The position numbers were made by a program, and so were the translations under genes. Positions 33,109 to 45,500 of a stretch of DNA of 64,000 nucleotides are shown in pieces. The stretch lies in contig CM040126.1 in assembly GCA_022559845.1 (NCBI GenBank), positions 49,594,458-49,658,457 on the forward strand. Reading direction: 5' to 3'. Numbering within the stretch: position 1 is the first letter of the stretch; each line of letters opens with the position of its first letter. Below the pieces are notes generated by a model that was given only the letters and a program-made list of their open reading frames with translations, did no database searches and was not told the DNA's origin. This stretch comes from Amorphophallus konjac. Lineage: Eukaryota; Streptophyta; Magnoliopsida; Alismatales; Araceae.

Positions 33109-35143
33109 ATGGCGCCGAGGAGGAGCTCTCGCTCTCAGCAGGGGCAGTCGGCTGGAGGTCAGGAGATCCAGCAGGGGGTCCAGGGGGACCAGGATGAGCT
33201 TAGCAGAGCGCCACCGGGAGCTACCGAGGCCGCGGCTACTGCGAGAGTTCCGGGGGTCGAGGATTTCTTCCGAGGCATGTACCAGCTTATGTCTCAGCAG
33301 TTCGGCGGAGAGGCTGGTGAGGGCTCGTCTGCTAGGGGTGGGCCAGGCCGAGCAGTGAGGGACTTTCTGCAGTTCCATCCACCTTATTTCAGCGGCCAGG
33401 CAGACCCTGATGCAGCTCATGATTGGCTTGATGAGATGGAGCGGGTGTTCAGTTCTGCAAGGAGTACTGCCGAGGACAGAGTGGTGTTGGCCTACAACCA
33501 GTTACAGGGTACGGCTCGGAGGTGGTGGTCTTCCGAGTGGAAGACGTCTTTTCAACTTCGTCTACTTGAGCAGATCGAGTGGGACGACTTCGTTAGTGCT
33601 TTCGAGCGTACGTACTGTCCAGATATTGTGGCTACGCAGCGGATGCGGGAGTTTCTGGAGCTGGTGCAGGGCGACATGTCCGTGTTACAGTACAGGGCCC
33701 GATTTATCGAGCTGGGTCGGTACGCACCTCACATCATGGAGCATGAGAGGGTGAGGACCACGCAGTTTGTGCAGGGCTTTAGGCTGGAGCTGAGGCACCA
33801 TTTGATCGCGAATAGGGCCACTGATCTAGAGACAGCGTCTCGCGTTACGGTTTCTTTGGAGATGGATATGCAGAGGATTCGAGGACCGATCAGCCAGGGG
33901 CAGTCCTTGTCAGGTCGCAGCCAGCAGTCGGCTACCCAGCAGCAGGGTTTCTTTCAGTCTGCGTCGGGTGGTTCAGGAGTACCGGCATCGGCAGCTTCGG
34001 TGACAGGATCTGCGTCATTCGACTCGAAGGTCAAGAAGTTCTTGAAGAAGAGTTTCCGTAAGAAGCACAAGGATCAGGGGCAGGCTTCATCGGGCAGTGT
34101 ACAGCAGCCGATTCCTTTGCAGCGTCAGGGATCAGTGGGTGGATCGCGAGGACCTTGTCCACAGTGTGGTGGGACCCACCTAGACAGGCAGTGCACGGCG
34201 CCGATCATCTGTTGTCGGTGTGACCAACCAGGGCATATGGCGCGTGACTGTCCTCAGAGACCGCCGCAGCAGCAGTTTCCTCAGCAGCAGCAGGTTCCCC
34301 AGCAGCAGAGGCAGCAGCAGCAGCAGCAGGGACAGTATCCGCCGCTACCCAGGTCAGCCAACGTGGGAGGCAGGCAGAGGGCTCGAGGCCAGATTACGCA
34401 CATGACCAGGGCAGAGGCAGTGGCGTCGCAGCTCGTGGAAGGTACCGTTCAGATTTTGGGTTGTGCGGCTCGGGTTTTGTTCGACTCTGGCGCGTCTCAT
34501 TCGTTTATTTCGGAGGATTTTACGTTGAGCGTCGAGGAGCCGGTGACCCAGTTGTCCTGTGATTTGGCAGTGGAGTTGCCTTCGGGTGACTTTATGATCA
34601 CTCCGTATTGCTTCGATCAGGTTCCGATTTGGATCGATGGGCGAAGTATGTCAGACAGGTTGTATGCGTTGCAGCTTCAGGATTACGATGTGATTCTAGG
34701 CATGGATTGGCTCGAGACTCATGGAGCAGTGGTGGATTGTGGGATGAAGAGGGTCTACTTCCAGCATCCGAGCAAGCGGACCTTCTATTTCCAAGGTATC
34801 CGTTCCACCTCTTCTCGATTCCTTATCTTTGCTATTCGAGCCCGTCGATTGCTTAATTCTGGTTGTCAGGGTTTTCTCGCGTCCGTGGTGGTGTTTGAAC
34901 GGATGGAACCGAGTGTCGAGGACATTCCGGTGGTGTGCGAGTTCCCCGACATTTTTCCTGAGGAATTGCCTGGATTACCTCCCCAGCGGGAGATCGATTT
35001 CGTGATCGAGGTTGTGCCTGGTACGGGACCTTTGGCGAAGGCTCCCTACCGTATGGCCCCCGCTGAGTTGAGAGAGTTGAGGGCGTAGTTGCAGGAACTG
35101 TTGGCCAAGGGTACATTCGTCCGAGTTTTTCCCCTTGGGGTGC
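33109..35143 (+). pseudogene. Chromovirus gag-protease-RT (5' part), interrupted
   Basis: The start MAPRRSSRSQQGQS at 33109 is the conserved gag start; an in-frame ATG at 33052 would add 19 residues of non-gag type. Gag core: DWLDEMERVF, RRWWSSEWKTSF, FLELVQGDMSVLQY. Zinc knuckle CCRCDQPGHMARDC is at about 34209-34250, then a Gln-rich spacer. Protease core FDSGASHSFIS begins near 34480, and RT begins near 34930. The frame is open for 659 codons to a TAG at 35086-35088 (a CAG in sister copies); a one-base deletion follows near 35110. Gag and pol form a single frame, as is usual in this clade. Confidence 0.88.
35139..35143 (+). other. Target-site duplication, left copy (GGTGC)
   Basis: GGTGC directly precedes the inserted LTR. 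The same five bases follow it at 39356-39360, and removing one copy plus the insert restores the continuity seen in uninterrupted sister sequences. Confidence 0.95.
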
Positions 35144-35331
35144 TGTGGACACCGAAAATTGCACATCCAAATGTCCCGCTCGGCCCCGCATCAACAACGA
35201 CGCCGAGTGAAGAAACCCCGGAGAAATCAAGCACAAAGGGCCCCACAGTCCGTGGGCCCCAAAGGAAATCAAATGGGCCGTGACTCATGCTCGCAACGGG
35301 CTCAGAACGGGCCCCGAATACACGCCCCGTG

Positions 35332-35815
35332 GGGAGCCCTTCAGCGGCACGCCCAGCCCCCAAGGGGCCTCAACGGCATGCCCTGGTGGAGCTCCAGCGG
35401 CACGCCCCTTCAGGGTCCCAGCGGCACACCCCATGGGGTGTTCAGCGGCACACCCCCTGGGGTGCTCAGCGGCACACCCCCTGGGGTGCTCAGCGGCACA
35501 CCCCGGGGGGTGGCTCCAGCGGTACACCCCCTGGGGGGGGGCCTCCCAGCGGCACGCCCCAATGGGTCTTCAGCGGCACGCCCTCAGCAGGTCTTCAGCG
35601 GCACGCCCTGCAGGGGCCTCAGCGGCACGCCCTACAGGGGCCTCAGCGGCACGCCCTCAGCAGGCCTTCAGCGGCACGCCCTGCAGGGGCCTCAGCGGCA
35701 CGCCCTTCAGGCTGTTCAACGGCACGCCTTTAGGGGCTTCAACGGCACGCCGTTTTGGCTCTCCAGCGGCACGCCTTTTCAGCTCGCCAGCGGCACAGCG
35801 GTGAAGCTTTTCAAC
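35332..35815 (+). repeat. AGCGGCACGCC minisatellite, block 1
   Basis: More than twenty imperfect units of about 18-30 bp, each with (A/C)AGCGGCAC(A/G)CC plus a variable spacer (e.g. CCTGGGGTGCTC, CTGCAGGGGCCTC). Long open frames in several frames here result from the repeat. Confidence 0.88.
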
Positions 35816-35998
35816 GGACGACGTGAAGCCCATACCCTACGCATCCTTGGCGCGCAGTGGAGCCGTCTGAGGTGGCAGCTGATCGTTGGGCCACGTAGCC
35901 TACCCCACTGACACCCAGGATGGGGCAGGTCAAACCCCATGATCACAATCCACTTCCCACCTTCGACGGCCGTGCTCGAAGGCTCCGGCGGCCCGTAG

Positions 35999-36006
35999 TA
36001 TAAAAG
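35999..36006 (+). promoter_or_regulatory. Predicted TATA box of the solo LTR
   Basis: CCCGTAGTATAAAAGACCCC lies about 855 bp into the LTR, just 3' of repeat block 1 and 5' of a purine-rich leader. Confidence 0.6.
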
Positions 36007-36774
36007 ACCCCTGCTTTCGACACAGAAAGGGGGACGAACAGACAGACAGGGTGGAGAGAGGCAGAGGAAGAGGAGAACGGAAGAAGAAGGAGGGCGAAGG
36101 AGGAGGCAGACGCACGGAGATAGACGGGGAGACACACAACACACACCGGAGAAAGAAGAGAAGAAGAGGCCCTCCCGGCCTGTGCTCCGTCCGACGGCCA
36201 CCGGGAAGAAACAAGAGTAAGAGAGAGAGAGCTTGTTGTATTGGGGGAAAGGGTTGGGGATAGCGGCCGATGTCTTAGGCCCGGATGTCTTCTTCCCTCT
36301 TGTATCCCATTCCTCCTGGCGTTCTTGGTCTTTCTTACTCTTGTCCATGGCCCCATTTGGGGAGTTTGCTTTTGCCATATGTATGAAGGGCCTCGCCCTC
36401 TTGATTCTCATGAATGAAAACCACCCTCTCCGGGTTTCTTTTCGATCTTCGATGTTTTAGGCTAGGCTTTGCGGGCTTTTCTGACGGACAATCCGTTCCT
36501 CCTCTGTCTCCTTATTCCTCCGGCGTCTTTAGGGTCCTCCACGTCGATGTAGGTTTCCCCCTTCTGTTGGCCTTGGCTCCGTGAGCTCCTCACTCATTCC
36601 CTTCTATGGCCATCTACCGTGTTCCCGAGCTTGAGGAGAAGGGGAGGTACCCTTCTTTCCTCCCAACTACCCAGTTACTAATGGGCCACTCCCGGCCTTG
36701 AAATCCCCCCATCTTTATTCCTCTTTTCCTGAACAGCCACCAAGTACCCCCCCAGTTGCTAACACCCCTTTTAA

Positions 36775-37050
36775 GCCTCTCAGTGGTGCACCTTTCCGGC
36801 CTTTGGCCGGCACACCTTTCCAGCCCTCAGCGGCACGCCCAGATCAGCCCTCAGCGGCACGCCCAGATCAGCCTTCAGCGGTGCGCCCACCCTTGGCCTT
36901 CAGCGGCACACCCTGTTCAGCCTCCAACGGCACACCCTGTTCAGCCTTCAGCGGCACACCCTGTTCAGCCTTCACGGCACACCCCCCGTTCAGCCCTCAG
37001 CGGCACACCCCCTGTTCAGCCCTCAGCGGCACGCCCTTCAGTCCCTCAGC
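36775..37050 (+). repeat. AGCGGCACACC minisatellite, block 2
   Basis: Units carry CAGCGGCACRCCC with spacers such as AGATCAGCCCT and TGTTCAGCCTT. It is the same core as block 1 but separated from it by about 950 bp of non-repetitive LTR. Confidence 0.85.
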
Positions 37051-37552
37051 TTACTCCTTGTCCAGTCCCAGTCCAGGTCCCTTAGATGTCTTCGGTCTGT
37101 CGTTCTCCTTCGCGTTTTCCGAGTCTCTATAAAGGTGTTGCCCCCCCGGGGGCCCACCTCCAGTTGTCGGGTTCCGCCACATCATGTGGGCGCGTTCCCT
37201 GTATCTCCCTTACGCCCCGGGTCAAGGGGAAATGCTGCCGAATTTTTGTGAGAAACTAATAAACAATTAAAAGAGGCAAAAGGAGGCAACAAACAAGCAA
37301 GATAACTGACGAAACCTTCCAACTCATCAAACCACTGCCGGCATCACGACGAGAACTAAACCGAGTTAACTAACCACTCGGCAGCCCGAGCCTCCGACCC
37401 ACAAGAAAAGAGACCGAGCCGAACAAAGAGAACAAAACACGGGAGGAGTTTTATATAAAACCACACGAAAGTTAAGATAAGAAGAAAAGAAAAGCCTTAA
37501 AACAAATAATCAAAAAAACTGATCGAGCCTCCACCCTCACGCCCCATTGACC

Positions 37553-37765
37553 TTCAGCGGTACGCCCCTTTGGCCCTCAGCGGCACGCCCTCATTGGCCT
37601 TCAGCGGCACGCTCCCTTGGCCTTCAGCGGTACACCCCTTTCAACCCTTCAGCGGTACACTCCCCCTTTCAACCCTTCAGCGGCACACTCCCCCTGAGCC
37701 CCCCAGCGGCACACTCCTCCTGGCCCTTTCAGCGGTACACTCCTTCCCTTCGCCGGTACACCCTC
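37553..37765 (+). repeat. AGCGGTACACTCC minisatellite, block 3
   Basis: Units have CAGCGGTACRCYCC with spacers CTTTGGCCCT or CCTTTCAACCCTT. The core changes from AGCGGCAC to mostly AGCGGTAC. Confidence 0.85.
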
Positions 37766-37769
37766 AGCC

Positions 37770-38290
37770 ACTGTCTAGACTTGGCCAACGTACAGACTTC
37801 ATGGTGGCCAGTGTATAGACTTGGGCAGTGTATAGACTTCACACTCCAATGTATAGACTTATCCAGCGTATAGACTTGAGCCAGCCAACGTACAGACTTC
37901 ATGATAACCAGTGTATAGACTTTGGGTAGTGTATAGACTTCACACACCGACGTACAGACTTTATGCTGGGCAATGTATAGACTTTGAGCATCCAGCGTAT
38001 AGACTTCGTATCCCAACGTACAGACTTCATGATGGCCAGTGTATAGACTTAGGCAGTGTATAGACTTCACACCCCCAATGTATAGACTTATCCAGCGTAT
38101 AGACTTGGGCAGTGTATAGACTTCACACTCCGATGTATAGACTTGGCCAGTGTACAGACTCCGGGCCAGTCGACGTACAGACTCCAAATTGCAACGCGTA
38201 GACTTTGCTCCACTCTGCTCCAGTGTACGGACTTTGGGCTTGGCAACGTATAGACTTCGAGCCTGGGGAACGTATAGACTTTATATCACT
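37770..38290 (+). repeat. TATAGACTT / TACAGACTT tandem array
   Basis: About 25 units with the invariant core GTATAGACTT or GTACAGACTT at 15-25-bp spacing (e.g. CAGTGTATAGACTTGGG, CAACGTACAGACTTCAT). It is sandwiched between blocks 3 and 4 of the AGCGG repeats. Confidence 0.88.
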
Positions 38291-38309
38291 CCCCCTCCTT
38301 CACCGACAC

Positions 38310-38440
38310 ACTCTCCAGCGGTACGCCCCTTTGGCCTCCAGCGGTACGCCCTTTGCAGCCCTCACCGGTACACCCCTTCGCCACCCAGCGGTACACCCAA
38401 TACCCAGCGGTACACTCCCGTCTCTCCTTCGCCGGCACAC
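38310..38440 (+). repeat. AGCGGTACACCC minisatellite, block 4
   Basis: Six or so units of (C)AGCGGTACRCCC or CACCGGTACACCCC reappear after the TATAGACTT array, with the same core as block 3. Confidence 0.85.
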
Positions 38441-39355
38441 TCCATGCATGCATATATACATCACGATAAGGGCATCAACAATAGCAAATAAATCAATAAA
38501 AATCACGCTCATTGAAGGACTCCAAATGCGCAATATTGATCATAATAAAAGAGGTGGGAGGGGTAATAAAAAAATAAATAACAAACCAATGATAATAATA
38601 AGAATAACCATGCATAGAAGAAGAGAAATCATCCCGGACAAAGGCACGAATAAATAGTAAGCATCAAATCAGAAATCCCAGAAGATATAACTAAGAAAAC
38701 CCCAAACAAAAGACATCAAGACTCACACTGCAGCCCCTACCTCTCCTCGTGACCCGGGGCAAAAGGAACAACAACGTTGCCCCTTTAGGTCGAGCACGAG
38801 TCTCGGGAATTCCCCCGATATGGCCGGGCTTTGATCTAGCCTCGGGCCGACATCCTAATCGGACCGGATTTGTTTTCTCTTTCCGGATACCTTCCGAATC
38901 CTCATTGAAATTGCCATATGCTCGGCAGACATTTGGAGGGATCTACCTCGGTTTTCTCATTATGACGATGCCACGGACTTGTGTCCGAATACAAAAGGTC
39001 TACGAGTGGCCGACACGGCCGACAGTTTATGGCCTTAATACAACTTTCAGTGTGACCCATCCCTATCTCTCTCGTATAATTAGTGTTACTCCTTTCGGCC
39101 GCGGGGCCTCTAATTTCGGCAATTAATCAAGGGTATTCCCTCGTATGAGGGATGTAAATGACGTCGTGACCTTCATGGCGCGACGGGATTCGGTCCCGAC
39201 ACGAACCACACAATCGTCTGACGAAGTCAGATCGAGCGCACCATGGGCTCTCCGGAGCCCGAATAAATTGTCACTCCGGTGACTGGCACGCCCACGCACT
39301 TAATAAAACCAACAGACGAACCGGGAACAACTGCTTAACGGAAAGTGCGTCCACA

Positions 39356-39360
39356 GGTGC
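39356..39360 (+). other. Target-site duplication, right copy (GGTGC)
   Basis: This is identical to 35139-35143. The RT reading continues directly after it. Confidence 0.95.
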
Positions 39361-42022
39361 GCCCGTGTTGTTTGTGAAGAAGAAGGACGGTAGTCTGCGG
39401 CTGTGCATTGACTATCGGCAGCTGAATGAAGTGACCATTAAGAACAAGTATCCGTTGCCGCGGATTGATGACTTGTTCGACCAGCTTCAGTCCGCGCGAG
39501 TGTTCTCGCGGATTGATTTGCGGTCAGGTTACTATCAGCTGAGAATTCGCGAGTCCGATGTGGAGAAGACTGCGTTCAGTACGAGGTACGGGCATTATGA
39601 GTTTTTGGTGATGCCGTTCGGGCTCACCAATTCCCCAGCATCCTTCATGGACTTGATGTAGAGGGTGTTTCATCCGTATTTGGACCAGTTCGTGGTCATT
39701 TTCGTGGACGACATCCTTGCCAATTCGCAGTCTGCTGAGGAGCACGCGTACCATTTGGGTGTGGTGCTGCAGACGTTGCGAGGTCACCAGTTGTATGCGA
39801 AGCTCAGTAAGTACGAGTTTTGGCTCATCGAGGTGCACTTTCTGGGGCACGTGATTTCTGGTGATGGCATTTCCGTGGACCCCGCCAAGGTCGAGGCAGT
39901 AATGCAGTGGCCGAGGCCGAGGTCGGTGACGGAGATCCGGAGTTTCTTGGGGCTTGCGGGTTATTATCGCCGGTTTATCCAGAATTTTTCTCGCATTGCG
40001 ACCCCGATGACTAGACTCACGCGGAAGGATGTGCCTTTCGTCTGGTCTGAGGAGTGTGCGCAGAGCTTCAGGGAACTGAAGAGATTGCTCACCTCGGCTC
40101 CGGTGTTGGTTTTGCCTTCTGAATCGGGAGGTTTCGTGGTGTGTACAGATGCCTCCGGCGTTGGATTGGGTGCTGTTTTGATGCAGCATGGTAGAGTGGT
40201 GGCTTATCCATCTCGGCAGCTAAAGTCCCACGAGGAAAACTACCCTACCCATGACCTTGAGTTGGTGGCGGTGATCTTCGCGCTGAAGATCTGGAGGCAT
40301 TATCTGTACGGTGAGAAGTTCGAGGTGTTCACTGACCATCAGAGTTTGAGGTATGTGTTCTCGCAAAAGGACCTGAACCTCAGGCAAAGGCGTTGGATAG
40401 AGTTCATGAAGGACTATGACTTCACCATGTCTTATCAGCCGGGCAGGATGAATGTCGTCGCCGATGCCTTGAGTCGGAAGGTTGCGGTCAGTGCCTTGAT
40501 GTTGAGGAAGTGGAGGCTCTGGGAACAAGTGCCCGAAATATCTTTCAGGCTCAGGATTCCCCAGGAGCCAGGGTTGGCGGTGCTTGCGAGTCTGACTGTC
40601 ACTCCTGCTATCCGTCGTCAGGTGACAGAGGCTCAGCATGCGGACCCTGAGTTACCCCGGATTCTTGCGATGGCTGATGTGGAGCTCGGCGAGGACGGTG
40701 CTGCGAGGTTTCGTGGCAGGATGTACGTCCCAGCCGAGGAGCAGATTCGTCATGCGGTGCTGCGCGAGGCTCATGGGAGCAGGTACACCGTACACCCGAG
40801 TGCGACGAAGATGTATCGGAACTTGCGGAGGCAGTTCTGGTGGCCTGGCATGAAGAGAGATGTCGCAGAATTTGTGGCCAGGTGCCTGATTTGTCAGCAG
40901 GTGAAGGCAGAGCATCAGCGACCAGGAGGTACTCTCCAGCCCTTGGATGTTCCTGCTTGGAAGTGGGACCATGTGATCACGGACTTCGTGGTGGGATTGC
41001 CGAGGACCCCGAGTGGGCAGGACAGTATTTGGTTGCTGGTGGATCGGCTGACGAAGGTGACTCGGTTGCTACCGGTCAAGGTTAGCTGGAGCGTGCCTAA
41101 GTTGGCTCGTCTTTATGTGGAGCGGATCGTGCCGTTGCATGGGATTTCCATTTCGATCGTGTCGGATCGGGATCCGCGCTTCACTTCTGGATTCTGAAGG
41201 AGTTTCCAGCGAGCTCTTGGCACGGAGTTGGCGTTTAGCTCGGCGTATCATCCTCAGTCAGATGGTCAGTCTAAGAGGACCATTCAGACTTTGGAGGACA
41301 TGCTGAGATCCTGCTGCCTGGAGTGGCAGGGGAGTTGGATTCATCACCTACCGTTGGTGGAGTTTGTCTATAACAACAGCTATCATTCGAGCATCGGCAT
41401 GGCTCCATATGAGGCTCTGTATGGGCGTCCGTGTAGGACTCCGCTTAATTGGTTTGAGGTGGGTGAGCGTGTTTTGACGGGACCGGATTTGGTGCAGCAG
41501 TGTGTGGATGTTGTGCACCTGGTTCGTCAGAACATGTTGGCGGCCCAGAGTCGGCAGAAGAGCTATGCTGACCGTAGGCGGCAGCCTCTCGAGTTCACCG
41601 TGGGCGATTATGTGTTCTTGAGAGTTTCTCCGATGAAGGGGGTGATGCGTTTTGGACGGCGTGGGAAGCTGAGTCCCCGCTACATTGGTCCTTTCGCGAT
41701 TGTGGAGCGCATCGGTGAGGTTGTTTACCGGTTGCGGTTACCTCCTGAGTTGGCGTCGGTGCATGACGTGTTCCACGTCTCGATGTTGCGGAAGTATATG
41801 TCCGATGACTCTCATGTGCTCGAGTTTTCCGTTTGGCCTGAGGTGACTCCAGATCTTTCTCTCCCAGAGTTTCCGATCCGCGTGGAGGATAGGCGAGAGC
41901 AGCGCCTGCGGAATAAGGTTATTCCCTTGGTAAAGGTCGTGTGGCAGTGACACTCTGGTGGTGAGGCTTCGTGGGAACGTGAGGATGAGATGCGTCAGCA
42001 ATTCCCGTATCTGTTTGAGTGA
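39361..42022 (+). pseudogene. Chromovirus pol, 3' part (RT to chromodomain), decayed
   Basis: It continues RT at [17 protein letters not shown], with a TAG at 39658-39660 and FVDD near 39704. RNase H begins near CTDASG (40143). Integrase ([24 protein letters not shown]) carries a TGA at 41195-41197 where sisters have TGG. The core and C-terminal domain continue to a TGA at 41948-41950. The chromodomain ends at TGA 42020-42022. The lesions are mostly single substitutions, consistent with slow decay of methylated DNA. Confidence 0.87.
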
Positions 42023-42076
42023 GTCTTCCTCTTCTTTCCCCTTTGGTTGTTCTCAATTTCGAGGATGAAATTCCTT

Positions 42077-42088
42077 AAGGGGGGAGGG
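42077..42088 (+). other. Polypurine tract
   Basis: AAGGGGGGAGGG lies before the LTR fragment that starts at 42090. Confidence 0.8.
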
Positions 42089-42089
42089 C

Positions 42090-42514
42090 GGTAATATCCC
42101 GGACCTTTCGGATCCTTCTTCGTGGGTCCCGGATCTAGTTTTCGGAGCGTCCAGCTCTGTTGTGTTCGAAATTTCGTTTCGGACATCTTTCGTGTTCGGA
42201 TCGGCGCGATCCGGAGTCGTTTCGGAGGCCCGGAGGCATTCCGCGGCTTTTCCGCGTGTGTTTTCTGATTTCCAGTGTGTGTTTCGGTTTTTCTTCGAAA
42301 GTTCGCTGCGGGCGAACCGGGCGGTTCACCCGGGCACGAGTGGTACCGTTGCGATCGGTGCGTTCCGAGTATTCCAGAAATGTATTTTTCTATTTTTCGG
42401 TATTTTTCCAAAAAATTAGATTTTCTATATAATCCCATTTCTTTTCTTTTTTCTTTTCTCCTTTCTCTTTCTTCTTCTTCTTCCTCCTTCCTTCCCCAAC
42501 CGTGGCCGCCCTCC
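42090..42514 (+). repeat. Truncated 3' LTR, first 425 bp
   Basis: It starts GGTAATATCCCGG (first T mutated) and follows the LTR consensus through the TATA-like box (42426-42432) and the CT-rich tract to CCGTGGCCGCCCTCC. There it stops and minus-strand integrase-coding sequence begins. Confidence 0.88.
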
Positions 42515-45500
42515 CCATCGCAAGAATCCGGGACAACTCAGGGTTCGCGTGCTGAGCCTCTGTCACCTGACGACGGATAGCAGGAGTGACAGTCAGACTC
42601 GCAAACACCGCCAACCATGGCTCCTGGGGAATCTTGAGCCTGAAAGATATTTCGAGCACTTGTTCCCAGAGCCTCCACCTTCTCAACATCAAGGCACTGA
42701 CCGCAACCTTCCGACTCAAGGCATCGGCAACGACATTCATCCTGCCCGGCTGATAAGACAGGGTGAAGTTATAGTCTTTCATGAACTCCATCCAACGCCT
42801 TTGTCTGAGGTTCAGGTCTCTATGCGAGAACACATACCTCAAACTCTGATGGTCAGTGAACACCTCGAACTTCTCACCGTACAGATAATGTCTCCAGATC
42901 TTCAGCGCGAAGATCACCGCCGCCAACTCAAGGTCATGGGTGGGGTAGTTCTCCTCGTGGGGTTTTAGCTGCCGAGATGCATAAGCCACCACTCTACCAT
43001 GCTGCATCAGAACAACACCCAATCCGACGCCGGAAGCATCTGTACACACCACAAAACCTCTCGATCCAGAAGGCAAAATCAACACCGGAGCCGAGGTGAG
43101 CAATCTCTTCAGTTCCCTGAAGCTCTGCTCACACTCCTCGGACCAGACGAAAGGCACATCCTTCCGCGTGAGCCTAGTCATCGGGGTCGCAATGCGGGAA
43201 AAATTCTGGATAAACTGACGATAATAACCTGCAAGCCCCAAGAAACTCCGGATCTCCGTCACTGACCTCGGCCTCGGCCACTGCATCACTACCTCGACCT
43301 TGACGGGGTCCACGGAAATGTCATCACCAGAAATCACGTGCCCCAGAAAGTGCACCTCGCTGAGCCAAAACTCGCATTTGCTGAGCTTCGCATACAACTG
43401 GTGATCTCGCAACGTCTGCAGCACCACACCCAAATGGTACGCGTGCTCCTCGGCAGACCGCGAATAAACAAGGATGTCATCCACGAAAATGACCACGAAC
43501 TGGTCCAAATACGGATAAAACACCCTCTGCATCAAGTCCATGAAGGCTGCAGGGGCATTGGTGAGCCCGAACGGCATCACCAAAAACTCATAATGCCCGT
43601 ACCTCGTACTAAATGCAGTCTTCTCCACATCGGACTCGCGAATTCTCAGCTGATAGTAACCGGACCGCAAATCAATCCGTGAGAACACTCGCGCAGACTG
43701 CAGTTGGTCGAACAAATCATCAATCCGCGGCAACGGATACTTGTTCTTAATGGTCACTTCATTCGGCTGCCGATAGTCAATGCACAACCGCAGACTACCG
43801 TCCTTCTTCTTCACAAACAACACGGGCGCACCCCAAGTGGAAAAACTAGGACGAATATACCCCTTGGCCAACAGTTCCTGCAACTGCGCCCTCAGCTCCC
43901 TCAGCTCAGCGGGGGCCATACGGTAGGGAGTCTTAGCCAAAAGGTCCCGTACCAGGCACAACCTCGATCACGAAATCGATCTCCCGCTGGGGAGGTAATC
44001 CAGGCAACTCCTCGGAAAAAACGTCGGGAAACTCGCACACCACCGCAATGTCCTCGACATCCGGCTCCATCCGGTCCGACACAACCTCGGACGCGAGAAA
44101 ATCATGACAACCAGAATCAAGCAACCGACGGGCTCGAATAGCAGAGATAAGGAATCGAGAAGAGGCGGAACGGATACCTTGGAAATAGAAGGTCCTCTTG
44201 CTCGGATGCTGGAAGTAGACCATCCTCATCCCACAATCCACCACCGCTCCATGAGTCTCGAGCCAGTCCATGCCTAGAATCACATCGTAATCCCGAAGCT
44301 GCAACGCATACAACCTACCGGGCATACTCCGCCCATCGATCCAAACCGGAACCTGGTCGAAGTAATACGGAGTGATCATAAAGTCACCCGAAGGCAACTC
44401 CACTGCCAAATCACAGGACAACTGGGTCACCGCCTCCTCGACGCTCGACGCGAAATCCTCCGAAATAAACGAATGAGACGCGCCAGAATCGAACAAAACC
44501 TGAGCCGCACAACCCAAAATCTGAACGGTACCTTCCACGAGCTGCGACGCCACTGCCTCTGCCCTGGTCAAGTGCGTGATCTGGCCTCGAGCCCTCTGCC
44601 TGCCTCCCACGCTGGCTGACCTGGGTAGCGGCGGATACTGTCCCTGCTGCTGCTGCTGCTGGGGAACCTGCTGCTGCGGCGGCCTCTGAGGACAGTCACA
44701 CGCCATATGCCCTGGCTGGTCACACCGAAAACAGACGATCGGCGCCGTGCACTGCCTGTCTGGGTGGGTACCACCACACCGTGGACAAGATCCTCGCGAT
44801 CCACCCACTGATCCCTGACGCTGCAAAGGAATCGGCTGCTGTACACTGCCCGATGAAGCCTGCCCCTGATCCTTGGACTTCTTCTTGCCGAACCCTCTCT
44901 TGAAGAACTTCTTGACCTTCGAGCCGAAGGACGCAGATCCTGTCACCGAAGCTGCCGATGCCGGTACTCCTGAACCACCCGACGCATGCTGGAAGAAACC
45001 CTGCTGCTGGGTAGCCGACTGCTGGCTGCGACCTGACAAGGACTGCCCCTGGCTGATCGGTCCTCGAGTCCTCTGCATATCCATCTCCAGGGAAATCGCA
45101 ACACGAGACGCTGTCTCTAGATCAGTGGCCCCGTTCGCGATCAAATGGTGCCTCAGCTCCAGCCTCAAGCCCTGCACAAACTGCGCGGTCCTCACCCTCT
45201 CATGCTTCATGATGTGAGGTGCGTACCGACCCAGCTCGACAAATCGGGCCCTGTACTGCAACACGGACATGTCACCCTGCACCAGCTCCAGAAACTCCCG
45301 CATCCGCTGCGTAGCAACAACGTCTGGACAGTACGTACGCTCGAAAGCACCGACAAAGTCATCCCACTCGATCTGCTCAAGTGGACGAAGCTGAAAGGAC
45401 GTCTTCCACTCGGAAGACCACCACCTCCGAGCCGTACCCTGCAACTGGTTGTAGGCCAACACCACTCTGTCCTCGGCAGCACTCTTCGCAGAACTAAACA

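Larger units (their letters stand above)
35144..39355 (+). mobile_element. Solo LTR of a large gypsy-type element inserted in the RT gene
   Basis: The 4212-bp insert begins TGTGGACACC, ends GTGCGTCCACA and is bounded by a perfect GGTGC duplication. A TATA box (TATAAAAG) is at 35999-36006. No gag or pol motif, primer site or second LTR was found inside, which fits a solo LTR. It contains four blocks of AGCGGCACRCC-type repeats and one of TATAGACTT repeats. The TGTGGAC/GTCCACA ends and great length suggest the Tat/Ogre group, but this is inference. A short non-autonomous element is an alternative. Confidence 0.8.
32945..42514 (+). mobile_element. Second chromovirus copy of the tandem array, split by a solo LTR and truncated at its 3' LTR
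   Basis: Primer site, gag-protease-RT start (33109-35143), a foreign 4.2-kb LTR (35144-39355), the rest of pol (39361-42022), polypurine tract (42077-42088), then only the first 425 bp of the 3' LTR. Its 3' LTR fragment matches the minus-strand LTR at 45999-48371 better than its own 5' LTR, for example in the pyrimidine tract and CCAACCGTGGCCGCCCTCC. That points to past recombination between subfamilies. Confidence 0.87.

Noticed and set aside
35135..35911. Long overlapping open frames in several frames (up to 258 residues)
   Set aside because: They lie in the AGCGGCACGCC minisatellite; repeat units whose length is a multiple of three, without stops, open all frames. The peptide repeats carry no independent support.
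42390..42514. Lys/Glu-rich C-terminal extension of the inverted pol frame
   Set aside because: It is antisense reading of the CT-rich LTR tract after the inversion junction, not a genuine protein domain.
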